Notes: generated from the sequence alone by a model not told the origin. 64,000 nt of DNA from DFXE01 sp032054765 (GCA_032054765.1 DAMBSC010000018.1:1-64000); one strand, 5' to 3'. Shown: positions 26,612 through 34,417, counted from the first letter of the stretch. Translations and numbers: made by a program.

Positions 26612-26694
26612 GATTAACGATTAGTGATTAACATGAATATTGTGCGTTAATCATTAATCGTTAATCATTAATCGTTAAACGTTAATCATTAAAT
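26612..26694. repeat. Heptamer repeat cluster between paaK and the ACT gene
   Basis: Right of centre are seven 7-bp units in register from 26646 (alternating GTTAATC and ATTAATC with small changes). Left of centre (26612-26632) are three inverted copies (GATTAAC, GATTAGT, GATTAAC). The whole can fold into a long AT-rich hairpin. It starts 2 bp after the paaK stop and ends just before the next ATG. Confidence 0.8.
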
Positions 26695-26695
26695 T

Positions 26696-27121
26696 ATGAC
26701 TGTTCATCAAATATCAATCTTCCTAGAGAATAAAGATGGGCAATTAAGCCCGATGCTGGCTATGTTGGCTGAAGAGAACATCCGTATCATAGCAGCTACT
26801 GTAGCCGACACTTCCGAGTTCGGTATTATGCGTATGATTGTAAGTGATGCGCAAAAGGCATACGATATTTTAAAAAGTAATAATGTAACAGTAAACCTGA
26901 CAGATGTATTGGCAATAGTAACCAAATCGTCAGCAGGAAGTTTTGCTGAATCATTATCTTACTTTACTCAAGCCGGACTAAACATTCAATATATGTATAG
27001 CTTTTCCATTAATGGAAAAGCTATACTCATTTTACGGACAAATGACAGGCAAGTTGCTCGCGAAGTAATTCGTAAACACAACCTGGAATATATTTGTGAA
27101 AGCGACCTTATTAAGATTTAA
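26696..27121 (+). CDS. Tandem ACT-domain protein
   Basis: The 141-residue protein consists of two ACT-type ligand-binding repeats, about 1-68 (HQISIFLENKDGQLSPMLAMLAEENIRIIAATVADT) and about 70-141. It lacks an enzymatic domain. ACT domains usually bind amino acids, and proteins of this type commonly follow paaK in Bacteroidota, where they may sense an aromatic amino acid or regulate the ligase (inference). It contains a perfect 32-bp palindrome in its coding sequence and is bracketed on both sides by heptamer-repeat clusters. Confidence 0.88.
   Translation: MTVHQISIFLENKDGQLSPMLAMLAEENIRIIAATVADTSEFGIMRMIVSDAQKAYDILKSNNVTVNLTDVLAIVTKSSAGSFAESLSYFTQAGLNIQYMYSFSINGKAILILRTNDRQVAREVIRKHNLEYICESDLIKI
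26995..27026. repeat. Perfect 32-bp palindrome inside the ACT gene
   Basis: The left half, GTATAGCTTTTCCATT, is followed directly by its exact reverse complement, with no spacer. It lies in the second ACT repeat (coding for YSFSINGKAIL). In RNA it would form a 14-16 bp hairpin in the middle of the message. Confidence 0.95.
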
Positions 27122-27128
27122 TAATCTT

Positions 27129-27201
27129 AATTGAAAATTGAAGGTTGAAAATTGAAAACGAACTAAAATAATTTTCAATTTTCCTTTTTCAATTTTCAAT
27201 T
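27129..27201. repeat. Heptamer repeat cluster after the ACT gene
   Basis: Four 7-bp units (AATTGAA, AATTGAA, GGTTGAA, AATTGAA) from 27129 are followed after about 17 bp by inverted units (TTCAATT at 27174, 27188 and 27195, with one degenerate unit). It forms a hairpin-capable structure in the short gap before the small symporter subunit. Same period as the cluster before the ACT gene but another motif. Confidence 0.8.
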
Positions 27202-27217
27202 AAAAACAAAGTTTTTT

Positions 27218-27358
27218 ATGTTTGGAATAGACGATCCCGGAATTTGGATAGCATATTTGATGGCTTTTGGATGTGTAATCTTTGCCCTTTGGTTTGGGAT
27301 TACTCATTGGAATAAAGAAAATGATAGTGATAACAACTCTAAAAAATCTGAAGAATGA
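27218..27358 (+). CDS. Small accessory subunit of the SSS symporter (46 aa)
   Basis: A 46-codon gene: MFGIDDPGIWIAYLMAFGCV then IFALWFGITHWNKEN and a charged tail (DSDNNSKKSEE). It has a single hydrophobic helix at about 8-30 with Trp residues at its edges. Its TGA overlaps the ATG of the symporter (ATGA at 27355-27358). Short one-helix proteins just upstream of, and coupled to, sodium:solute symporters are a known accessory type. It is easily missed because of its length. Confidence 0.85.
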   Translation: MFGIDDPGIWIAYLMAFGCVIFALWFGITHWNKENDSDNNSKKSEE

Positions 27359-28902
27359 GTACACTTTCGTTAGGAATTATTGTAATTATCTATATGTTTG
27401 CTATCGCCTGGTTGGGCTATTTGGGATATAAACGGACAAAGAATGCCAATGATTATCTGCTGGGTGGTAGTAAGGCCAATCCAATTATCATGGCTCTTTC
27501 TTATGGAGCGACGTTTATATCTGCATCGGCTATTGTTGGGTTTGGTGGATTTTCGGCGACCTTCGGTATGGGAATTCAATGGCTCTGTATGCTCAATATG
27601 TTGATGGGGGTGATCGTCGCCTTTATTTTCTTTGGCCGGAAAACACGTAAATTAGGAGCCGAACATGGTGCACGTACATTCGCACAATTGTTAGGACTAC
27701 ATTACAAATCAAGAACCATACAAATATTCATAGCCACTGTTATCTTTATTGGTATGCCGCTGTATGCTGCAGTTGTTATGAAAGGAGGGGCAGTCTTTAT
27801 TGAACAAATCTTTGACATTGATCTTGATTTAGCATTGCTGGTATTTACATTAATTGTAGCTGCTTATGTAATAACCGGAGGAATAAAAGGGGTCATGTAT
27901 ACAGATGCTATGCAAGCTATTATTATGTTTATCTGTATGCTGTTTCTACTTTTCTGGTTCTATCAGATCATGGGGATGGGTTTTACTGAAGCAAACCGTG
28001 AACTTACAAATATCGCCCATCTGGTGCCCGAACGCTTTAAAGAACTGGGACATCAGGGCTGGACTTCCATGCCTGTTACTGGATCACCTCAATGGTACAC
28101 ATTAGTTACTTCATTAATATTGGGAGTGGGTATCGGATGTCTGGCTCAACCACAATTAGTTGTAAGATTTATGACTGTCGAAAGTACCAAACAACTGAAT
28201 CGTGGTATATTGATAGGCTGTTTATTTATTTTCGTAACAGTAGGTTCCATTTATCATATAGGTCCGCTTTCCAATCTATATTTTCTGAAAACAGAAGGTG
28301 TTGTTGCTTCAGAAACGATAAAAGATATGGATAAGATCATTCCTCTGTTTATTGACAGGGCTATGCCCGGCTGGTTTGGAGCCATCTTTATGTTATGTAT
28401 TTTATCAGCCAGTATGTCTACCCTAAGTGCACAATTCCATACTATGGGCGGAGCATTTGGTTCTGATGTATTTCCTAAGTTGGGAAGAAAGAAAAATCCG
28501 AACTCAACTATTGGTGTACGTATAGGTGTTCTTTGTTCTATATTGGTAAGTTACATTATTTGCTATACATTAAGTGATGGTATTATCGCCCGCGGAACAG
28601 CCTTGTTTATGGGAGTATGTGCAGCGACATTCTTACCGGCTTATTTCTGTTCATTATATTGGAAAAAAGTAACCCGTCAAGGAGCATTGGCAAGTCTCTG
28701 GGTAGGTGCATCAGCCAGTCTGTTTGCCATGATATTTTTACATAAAGCAGAAGCAGCGCCTATCGGACTTTGTAGAACTCTATTTGGAAAAGATGTATTG
28801 ATAGACTTATATCCCTGGTATGTCATTGATCCGATATTATTTGCATTGCCTTTATCAATACTTACTATTATTACGGTAAGTATCTATACAAAAAAGACCT
28901 GA
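27355..28902 (+). CDS. Sodium:solute symporter (SSS family)
   Basis: The 515-residue polytopic protein, about 13 membrane helices, belongs to the SSS family: GYKRTKNANDYLLGG near the N-terminus, the sodium-site region SYGATFISASAIVGFGG, and YVITGGIKGVMYTDAMQAIIMF. It resembles the monocarboxylate/acetate branch more than the proline or sugar branches. Since it follows paaK and an ACT gene, an aryl acid or a short carboxylate is a possible substrate (inference). Translation is coupled to the small subunit upstream. Confidence 0.92.
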   Translation: MSTLSLGIIVIIYMFAIAWLGYLGYKRTKNANDYLLGGSKANPIIMALSYGATFISASAIVGFGGFSATFGMGIQWLCMLNMLMGVIVAFIFFGRKTRKLGAEHGARTFAQLLGLHYKSRTIQIFIATVIFIGMPLYAAVVMKGGAVFIEQIFDIDLDLALLVFTLIVAAYVITGGIKGVMYTDAMQAIIMFICMLFLLFWFYQIMGMGFTEANRELTNIAHLVPERFKELGHQGWTSMPVTGSPQWYTLVTSLILGVGIGCLAQPQLVVRFMTVESTKQLNRGILIGCLFIFVTVGSIYHIGPLSNLYFLKTEGVVASETIKDMDKIIPLFIDRAMPGWFGAIFMLCILSASMSTLSAQFHTMGGAFGSDVFPKLGRKKNPNSTIGVRIGVLCSILVSYIICYTLSDGIIARGTALFMGVCAATFLPAYFCSLYWKKVTRQGALASLWVGASASLFAMIFLHKAEAAPIGLCRTLFGKDVLIDLYPWYVIDPILFALPLSILTIITVSIYTKKT

Positions 28903-28980
28903 AAGTTAAAAAAAGCATGGATTTAGCTTTTGTTATATGCTATACAACATTATTTAGCACTTCATATATTGCACATAAAT

Positions 28981-29012
28981 AAAAAACCTGTACTTTTGTA
29001 CTGTGGTTTTTT
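28981..29012 (+). terminator. Rho-independent terminator after the symporter gene
   Basis: The stem AAAAAACC...GTAC / GTAC...GGTTTTTT ends in a T-run, about 80 bp after the stop of the symporter gene. Confidence 0.7.
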
Positions 29013-29133
29013 CATAATAGTATTAGATTTAAGGTTAACAAAGTTGGTTAGGGGATGTCGTGAGACAGCCCTTAATTTTTTTATATACGTCTATAAAAAT
29101 AGGATATGCCCTCTTATATTTAAAATGTAAATT

Positions 29134-29170
29134 AAAAAAAGGGGCTATCTGAATAGATAACCCCTTTTTT
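29134..29170. terminator. Bidirectional rho-independent terminator
   Basis: The stem AAAAAAAGGGG-TATCT / AGATA-CCCCTTTTTT closes on a GAAT loop. It lies between the symporter (plus) and the small membrane protein gene (minus), with A- and T-runs on either side. Confidence 0.85.
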
Positions 29171-29196
29171 CTATAATCCCCAAAGGATATATGATT

Positions 29197-29418
29197 TCAA
29201 TTTTTGTAATATGAATTAGTATTTTTATCTTCTAAATGAATAATCTCCTTTTTCTTTGGCCGACTCAAGTACAATCCTGCCCCAATTAAAATCAAACCAA
29301 CTCCAATCAGTTCTATTGCTAACAGGTTATAAAAATAAAAAAGAATAAGAACTAACAAACTTATAATAGCTCCTACAACTATTAAGGATAACCCCTTGTT
29401 TATAATATTATTGTTCAT
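29197..29418 (-). CDS. Small two-helix membrane protein (73 aa)
   Basis: The 73-residue protein has two hydrophobic helices (about 9-31 and 33-51; LIVVGAIISLLVLILFYFYN and IELIGVGLILIGAGLYL) and a charged C-terminal tail with a KKKEIIHLEDK stretch. A canonical promoter box precedes it and a terminator follows it, which supports a real gene. Function unknown. Confidence 0.65.
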   Translation of the reverse strand: MNNNIINKGLSLIVVGAIISLLVLILFYFYNLLAIELIGVGLILIGAGLYLSRPKKKEIIHLEDKNTNSYYKN

Positions 29419-29438
29419 TGGTTGAAATTATTTACGTC

Positions 29439-29446
29439 AAAAATAC
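29439..29446 (-). promoter_or_regulatory. -7 promoter box for the small membrane protein gene
   Basis: The minus strand reads TATTTTTG, a match to TAnnTTTG, 20 nt upstream of the ATG. Confidence 0.5.
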
Positions 29447-29604
29447 AACGAATTGGCCGTTTTGCAACAATTTCTATGTGGACATTTTCAATAATGAAAA
29501 AAAAATAAACCATAGATAATCAGACAATTGATATGTTATAGTGAAATAAATAAGTAGACAGACTTTTTTCTGATATATATCAGGCCTATTAATTATATAG
29601 TATT

Positions 29605-29693
29605 TACCTTTGTATCTGATAAACGTATTTTTTTATAAAGGTTTTGGCTAAAGTAATAAAGACTCCTTGCGTGATGAATAAGTCTTATTTTTT
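29605..29693 (+). ncRNA. Candidate short transcript with own promoter and terminator
   Basis: A perfect -7 box TACCTTTG at 29605-29612 is followed about 47 nt later by a hairpin (AAGACT 29659-29664 / AGTCTT 29681-29686) and a T-run ending at 29693. That is the layout of a small RNA of about 75 nt, with no coding frame. The same hairpin could instead serve as terminator for the outer-membrane protein gene on the other strand. Confidence 0.3.
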
Positions 29694-29703
29694 ATACACA
29701 AAA

Positions 29704-30282
29704 TCAAAAGTAAACCCTAACACCTCCTAATATACTAATACGGGCTATTTCATTTATAACTTCCTTCCATTCATCAGAATCACCAAAAAGGCCCCAAATT
29801 AATGAAGATGTAACTCCAACACCGATATTATTTGTCAGCATATATTCTGCACCAATATCGGTATTAAGTCCTATCCCCGATTCATTATCACCTGGCTCAT
29901 GATAATGGAATTAGCCGGTTCCTATACCTGCTTTTAAAATAAATGAGTTAAGTTTAAAGCGATAAACAAATTGCGGTGCTATATAGGATAAATTGATGGA
30001 GAGATTATCTTCAAATTCAGTTCTAAAACCAGCATATTGCATACCAATACCTATACCTATCTTAAAAATATGGTTGTATTCGACTTTCCAATCTAACCCA
30101 TTCTTTGTATGATGATATCTTTTAGGTCTGAAAATATCGCTAAATATCCAGCCGGAACCTATATCTGCACTAATCGTATTTCTCTGAGCAGGAACAAAGC
30201 GCTCTTTATATCCTTGTCCAAAAACAGAAGAAAGAGAAAAGGTTAGTAAAAGAAAGGTTAGTAATAATTTAAAAAATTTCAT
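29704..30282 (-). pseudogene. Outer-membrane beta-barrel protein gene interrupted by an in-frame stop
   Basis: The first part, 30282 to 29911, encodes 123 residues with a signal peptide (LSSVFGQ) and alternating beta-strands. It ends ILKAGIGTG and then TAA (29911-29913). The same frame continues without interruption for 69 more codons, starting FHYHEPGDNESG and including GAEYMLTNNIGVGVTSSLIWGLFG, to a natural end GGVRVYF with the C-terminal Phe of outer-membrane barrels, stop at 29704-29706. The total of about 192 residues suits a small 8-strand porin-like or OmpA-barrel-like protein. So one nonsense change splits an otherwise intact gene. A truncated barrel would not fold; inactive unless the codon is read through. 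Confidence 0.85.
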
Positions 30283-30289
30283 ATCTGAT

Positions 30290-31849
30290 TTAATTATTCA
30301 TTAGCAAAGCTACATTTTCCGCACATCTTTCTCCATCAATAGCCGCCGATACAATACCTCCTGCATAACCAGCTCCTTCACCACAAGGGAATAAACCTTT
30401 CAGCACTACATGTTGACAACTTTCCCGATCTCTCAGAATACGAACTGGTGAAGAGGTTCTTGTTTCCACACCTATCAGTATAGCTTCATTGGTAAGGAAA
30501 CCCTTTGCATTTTTATTAAATACTTTAAATCCTTCCTGTAAGCGCGAGGTAACAAACTCCGGCATCCAGAAATGTAGCGGAGAGGCCACTAACCCAGGAG
30601 TATAAGAAGAAACCGGAAGATCAAACGAATTCTTTTTACGAATAAAATCCTCCATACGCTGAGCAGGAGCTGTTTGCTTCATACCACCATTCAGCCAGGC
30701 CTGTTCTTCCAACTGTTCCTGAAACTTCATAAGCGCCAATTCTTTATATTCACCAAATTCAGGGAAATCTTCAGGATGTATTTCTACAACCATTCCCGAA
30801 TTGGCCCACTTAGAACCTCTGTTAGAAGGAGACATGCCATTTACAACAACTTGCCTTTCTCCGCTGGCAGCAGGAACCACAAAACCTCCCGGACACATAC
30901 AGAAAGAGTAAACTCCCCTCCCATTTACCTGAGTAACAAAACTATATTCGGCAGCAGGCAGATATTCTCCTCTTCCTTCTTTAGTATGATATTGAATTTG
31001 ATCAATAAGTTTCTGGGGATGTTCTAATCTAACTCCTACTGCAATACCTTTTGCTTCTATCTGAATGCCTTCTTTTTGAAGATAATAATATATGTCGCGA
31101 GCCGAATGTCCTGTTGCCAATATCACCGGACCATGAAAAGATTCTCCAGTATGAGTTTCTATTCCTGTAACTTCGTTGCTTTTGATTAACAGGCGATCCA
31201 TACGAGTTTCAAAATGAACTTCTCCACCTGATTCTATAATCTGTTTACGTATCTTCTCAATCACAGCAGGAAGTTTATCTGTTCCTATATGTGGATGTGC
31301 ATCTGATAATATGGAAGGACTGGCTCCGTGTTGACAAAACACATTCAATATCTTTTCAACCGAACCACGCTTTTTACTACGTGTATAAAGCTTCCCATCG
31401 GAATATGCACCGGCTCCCCCTTCACCAAAGCTGTAATTGGATTCCGGATTTACCATATGTTCACGACTGATCAATGCTATATCCTTTCTCCTTTCATGTA
31501 CATCCTTTCCCCGCTCAATCACAATAGGACGTATTCCTAATTCTATTAATCGCAAAGCAGCGAATAAGCCACCTGGCCCTGCTCCCACTACAATCACCTG
31601 CTTTCCTGCAAAAACATCTTTATATACTACCGATTGGTATTCTTGTTTTGCAGGCATTTCATTTATAAAAACTTGAAGTTTCAGATTAATATAAATGGTA
31701 CGCTGCCTGGCATCGATAGAGCGTTTCAATATTCTAATAGCCTTTATTTCAGTGAGATCAATACCTAATTCCAGACCTATAACTTTCTTTAAAGATCGCT
31801 CATTAGCAGCCTGTTCTGGTAACACACGAAATTGTAGTTCTTTTATCAT
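30290..31849 (-). CDS. FAD-dependent dehydrogenase (NAD(P)/FAD oxidoreductase)
   Basis: The 519-residue soluble flavoprotein has a small N-terminal domain (about 1-80; LQFRVLPEQAANERSLKKVIG) and then a dinucleotide-binding site VIVVGAGPGGLFAALRL with the acidic end of strand 2 in PIVIERG. Other motifs are NYSFGEGGAGAYSDGKLYTRSKK, PVILATGHSARDIYYYL and, near the C-terminus, GLFPCGEGAGYAGGIVSAAIDG. This conserved FAD protein family occurs in many anaerobes; its substrate is not established. It follows radA with 11 bp between them, so the two are likely cotranscribed. Confidence 0.9.
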   Translation of the reverse strand: MIKELQFRVLPEQAANERSLKKVIGLELGIDLTEIKAIRILKRSIDARQRTIYINLKLQVFINEMPAKQEYQSVVYKDVFAGKQVIVVGAGPGGLFAALRLIELGIRPIVIERGKDVHERRKDIALISREHMVNPESNYSFGEGGAGAYSDGKLYTRSKKRGSVEKILNVFCQHGASPSILSDAHPHIGTDKLPAVIEKIRKQIIESGGEVHFETRMDRLLIKSNEVTGIETHTGESFHGPVILATGHSARDIYYYLQKEGIQIEAKGIAVGVRLEHPQKLIDQIQYHTKEGRGEYLPAAEYSFVTQVNGRGVYSFCMCPGGFVVPAASGERQVVVNGMSPSNRGSKWANSGMVVEIHPEDFPEFGEYKELALMKFQEQLEEQAWLNGGMKQTAPAQRMEDFIRKKNSFDLPVSSYTPGLVASPLHFWMPEFVTSRLQEGFKVFNKNAKGFLTNEAILIGVETRTSSPVRILRDRESCQHVVLKGLFPCGEGAGYAGGIVSAAIDGERCAENVALLMNN

Positions 31850-31860
31850 GAGAAAATAAG

Positions 31861-33231
31861 TTATCCAAAAAGATGTCTGAAAGCTTCTTCTACTTTCTTT
31901 ACCTGAAGGATCTGTATTTTACATTTAGTTGTATCAAAACCTTTTAGATTATTATGAGGAATCAAAATTCGTGTAAATCCTAGTTTTTCAGCTTCTTGAA
32001 TACGTTGTTCAATTCTGTTAACCGGACGTATTTCACCTGATAAACCAACCTCACCGGCTAAACAAATTCCTCGTTCAATACTAATATCCAGACTTGAAGA
32101 TAGCACCGCACTAATTACAGCCAGATCTATAGCCGGATCATTTACTTTTAAACCACCTGCTATATTCAAAAATACATCTTTCTGGATCAGTTTAAATCCC
32201 GCCCGTTTTTCTAATACAGCCAGCAACATATTCATACGTCGAAGATCAAAACCTGTAGCACTTCGTTGGGGAGTTCCGTACACGGCAGTACTCACTAACG
32301 CTTGTGTTTCAATTAAAAATGGTCGAATTCCTTCTATAGCCGCTGCAATAGCCACACCACTCAAACCTTCATGATTCTGTGTCAGTAACAACTCTGAGGG
32401 ATTACTTACCTGACGAAGTCCGTTTTGTCTCATTTCGTATATACCTAATTCAGCAGTACTCCCAAAACGGTTTTTTATACTTCTTAATATACGGTACATA
32501 TAATGCTGATCACCTTCAAACTGAAGAACAGTATCTACAATATGTTCTAAAACTTTAGGACCGGCAATACTACCTTCTTTATTAATATGACCAATCAATA
32601 ATACAGGTATTCCCGTTTCTTTGGCATATTTCAAAATAGAAGCACTACATTCGCGTACCTGCGAAACACTGCCAGGTGATGATTCTATATGTTCAGTATA
32701 TATCGTCTGGATAGAATCGATAATCATTATATCAGGTTGAATATTATGAGCCTGTACAAAAACTTGTTCAAGATTAGTTTCGCTCAGTATATAACACTCC
32801 GGATTCTGATGGCTTATGCGGTCTGCCCTAAGTTTCAGTTGCTGACTACTTTCTTCACCAGAAACATACAACGTTTTTAATCCTTTAAGTCCCAAAACGG
32901 TTTGAAGCACTAATGTTGATTTACCTATTCCTGGCTCGCCACCAATCAATACAAGTGATCCCTTAACCAAACCACCACCCAATACACGGTTTAATTCTTC
33001 ATCTACCAAATTAAAACGTGATTCTTCAGTAGAAGTTATATCCCGTAATAAAACAGGGCGAACCTTCTCTTTTTCTATCAAACCAGGAATTATACGTTTA
33101 GCAGCAGGTTCTTTCGCTATTAACTCTTCGACATATGTATTCCACTCGCCGCAATTCGGACATTTCCCAACCCATTTAGGTGAGTCTGTTCCACAATTAG
33201 AACAGACATATACTGTTTTAGTCTTTGCCAT
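31861..33231 (-). CDS. radA: DNA repair/branch-migration protein RadA
   Basis: RadA (456 aa), a RecA-like ATPase that drives branch migration in recombination. The zinc finger is Cys10, Cys13, Cys24, Cys27. The Walker A motif is GGEPGIGKST near residue 100, the RadA-specific KNRFG is near 255, and a Lon-protease-like C-terminal domain covers about 285-456 (GGLKVNDPAIDLAVISAVLSS). Its promoter box overlaps the 3' end of the PHP fragment upstream. Confidence 0.96.
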   Translation of the reverse strand: MAKTKTVYVCSNCGTDSPKWVGKCPNCGEWNTYVEELIAKEPAAKRIIPGLIEKEKVRPVLLRDITSTEESRFNLVDEELNRVLGGGLVKGSLVLIGGEPGIGKSTLVLQTVLGLKGLKTLYVSGEESSQQLKLRADRISHQNPECYILSETNLEQVFVQAHNIQPDIMIIDSIQTIYTEHIESSPGSVSQVRECSASILKYAKETGIPVLLIGHINKEGSIAGPKVLEHIVDTVLQFEGDQHYMYRILRSIKNRFGSTAELGIYEMRQNGLRQVSNPSELLLTQNHEGLSGVAIAAAIEGIRPFLIETQALVSTAVYGTPQRSATGFDLRRMNMLLAVLEKRAGFKLIQKDVFLNIAGGLKVNDPAIDLAVISAVLSSSLDISIERGICLAGEVGLSGEIRPVNRIEQRIQEAEKLGFTRILIPHNNLKGFDTTKCKIQILQVKKVEEAFRHLFG

Positions 33232-33246
33232 TTTATGAATTTACAA

Positions 33247-33254
33247 CAAAGGTA
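33247..33254 (-). promoter_or_regulatory. radA: -7 promoter box for radA
   Basis: The minus strand reads TACCTTTG, a perfect TAnnTTTG, 15 nt before the radA ATG. It overlaps the stop codon of the truncated PHP gene. Confidence 0.55.
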
Positions 33255-33255
33255 A

Positions 33256-33423
33256 TCAATAATGAAAAAGTTTCTGCAATGAATTAGTCAAATACGTTTC
33301 ATAGCGATTATCAAAAGTATATTTACCCAGTTGTATCAAGGGTTTGGTCTTTCCATGGAAGTCGCTGCCGCAAGTCATCATACTGTTCTTATTTTTAACG
33401 ATAGATGCAAAGTAATGAATCAT
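33256..33423 (-). pseudogene. C-terminal remnant of a PHP-domain phosphoesterase gene
   Basis: A 55-codon frame starts MIHYFASIVKNKNSMMTCG and continues SDFHGKTKPLIQLGKY. The block CGSDFHGKTKPLIQLG is characteristic of the C-terminal end of PHP-family phosphoesterases (TrpH/YciV-like), which are normally about 250-280 residues with their metal-binding HxD motifs far upstream. Everything before this block is missing. The ATG overlaps the stop of the isoaspartyl peptidase gene (33420-33423), so the break coincides exactly with the end of that gene. Confidence 0.75.
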
Positions 33424-34328
33424 TTTATTTCTTTACCTATCCCTACTTTTTTTATGATTGAAGGATTATCCTTTTCTTTATATAAATAACCACGAAACAT
33501 TCCTTGAGTATTAAAAGGCATAGCTATATTACCGTTTTTATCAATAGCTATTAAGCCTCCTTCTCCTGCATTATTATTGAGTTCCTTATTAATTATATAA
33601 TTTGTGGCCTCCTCTATTGATTCCCCTAAATATTTATATCGAGCACAGACATTAAAAGCCACAACATGACGTATATAATATTCTCCATGTCCTGTGCACG
33701 AAACAGCACAACTTGCATTATCAGCATAAGTTCCGGCTCCTATAACAGGTGAGTCCCCAATACGCCCCCATTTCTTTTTCAATATTCCACCGGTACTTGT
33801 TCCGGCTACCAAATTGCCTTTTTTATCCAAAACGACACAGCCTACAGTACCATTCTTTTCACTTTCTTTCTTAAATTTCTCTATCCACTCTAATGTTCGG
33901 GGAGTTGCAAAATACATGTTATCTTCTACAGTATCCAAACCTTGTTCTTGTGCAAAACGATCTGCTCCTGAACTACTCAGCATTACATGTGGAGAATTCA
34001 TCATAACAGCATAAGCCGCATTAATCGGATTTTTAACAGTTTTTACACCAGCAACAGCTCCTGCACTTAAATCTTTCCCCAACATAATAGAAGCATCCAA
34101 TTCAAAAGTACCCTCTGCCGAAACAGTAGCTCCTTTTCCTGCATTAAATAACGGATTATTTTCCAGATAATTTACAACTGCTAAAACAGCCTTTTCTCCA
34201 TCTTCACCTTCAGAAAGAATAGCATTACCAATAAGCAAGGCAGAATCAAGAGCGGAATAATATAGAACAGCTTGTTCAGGATTATTTTCCAATCCTTTCA
34301 TTGCACCTGCCCCACCATGAATAGCCAT
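33420..34328 (-). CDS. iaaA: Isoaspartyl peptidase/type 2 L-asparaginase, leader out of frame
   Basis: The Ntn-hydrolase cleaves beta-aspartyl dipeptides and asparagine. The catalytic N-terminal nucleophile of the beta chain is Thr161 in KNGTVGCVVLD, exposed by self-cleavage; other family motifs are AIHGGAGAM, NPLFNAGKGATVS, ELDASIM and TGHGEYYIR. From the ATG at 34328 the domain is complete (302 aa) but has no export signal. Upstream the same frame is open to beyond 34400 and reads RVVFSLILLLFLVLNIYAQN, an obvious signal peptide, without a start codon. A start at 34408 or 34417 (MKNMKK) is in another frame and would join if the A6 tract at 34400-34405 had one more A. So the exported form needs a frameshift. 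Confidence 0.88.
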   Translation of the reverse strand: MAIHGGAGAMKGLENNPEQAVLYYSALDSALLIGNAILSEGEDGEKAVLAVVNYLENNPLFNAGKGATVSAEGTFELDASIMLGKDLSAGAVAGVKTVKNPINAAYAVMMNSPHVMLSSSGADRFAQEQGLDTVEDNMYFATPRTLEWIEKFKKESEKNGTVGCVVLDKKGNLVAGTSTGGILKKKWGRIGDSPVIGAGTYADNASCAVSCTGHGEYYIRHVVAFNVCARYKYLGESIEEATNYIINKELNNNAGEGGLIAIDKNGNIAMPFNTQGMFRGYLYKEKDNPSIIKKVGIGKEIK

Positions 34329-34417
34329 TACATATTCACGATTTTGGGCGTAAATATTTAATACAAGAAATAATAATAAAATAAGAGAAAAAACTACTCT
34401 TTTTTCATATTTTTCAT
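34329..34417 (-). pseudogene. iaaA: Frameshifted signal-peptide region of the isoaspartyl peptidase gene
   Basis: From ATG 34417 the reading frame gives MKNMKKE and then a stop; the signal-peptide core SLILLLFLVLNIYAQ lies in the frame of the mature enzyme. The switch point is the run of six T on the plus strand (34400-34405). A one-base length change there restores a continuous protein. A sequencing error, fixed mutation or phase-variable tract are the alternatives. Confidence 0.7.

Larger units (their letters stand above)
28903..29196. other. Intergenic region between symporter and small membrane protein
   Basis: This gap of about 294 bp holds two hairpin terminators (28981-29012 and 29134-29170). 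A plus-strand frame of 66 codons covers both the first hairpin and low-complexity sequence and is not credible as a gene. Confidence 0.6.

Noticed and set aside
28930..29130. 66-codon plus-strand frame after the symporter
   Set aside because: It spans a terminator hairpin, lacks a recognisable composition or family, and has no promoter.
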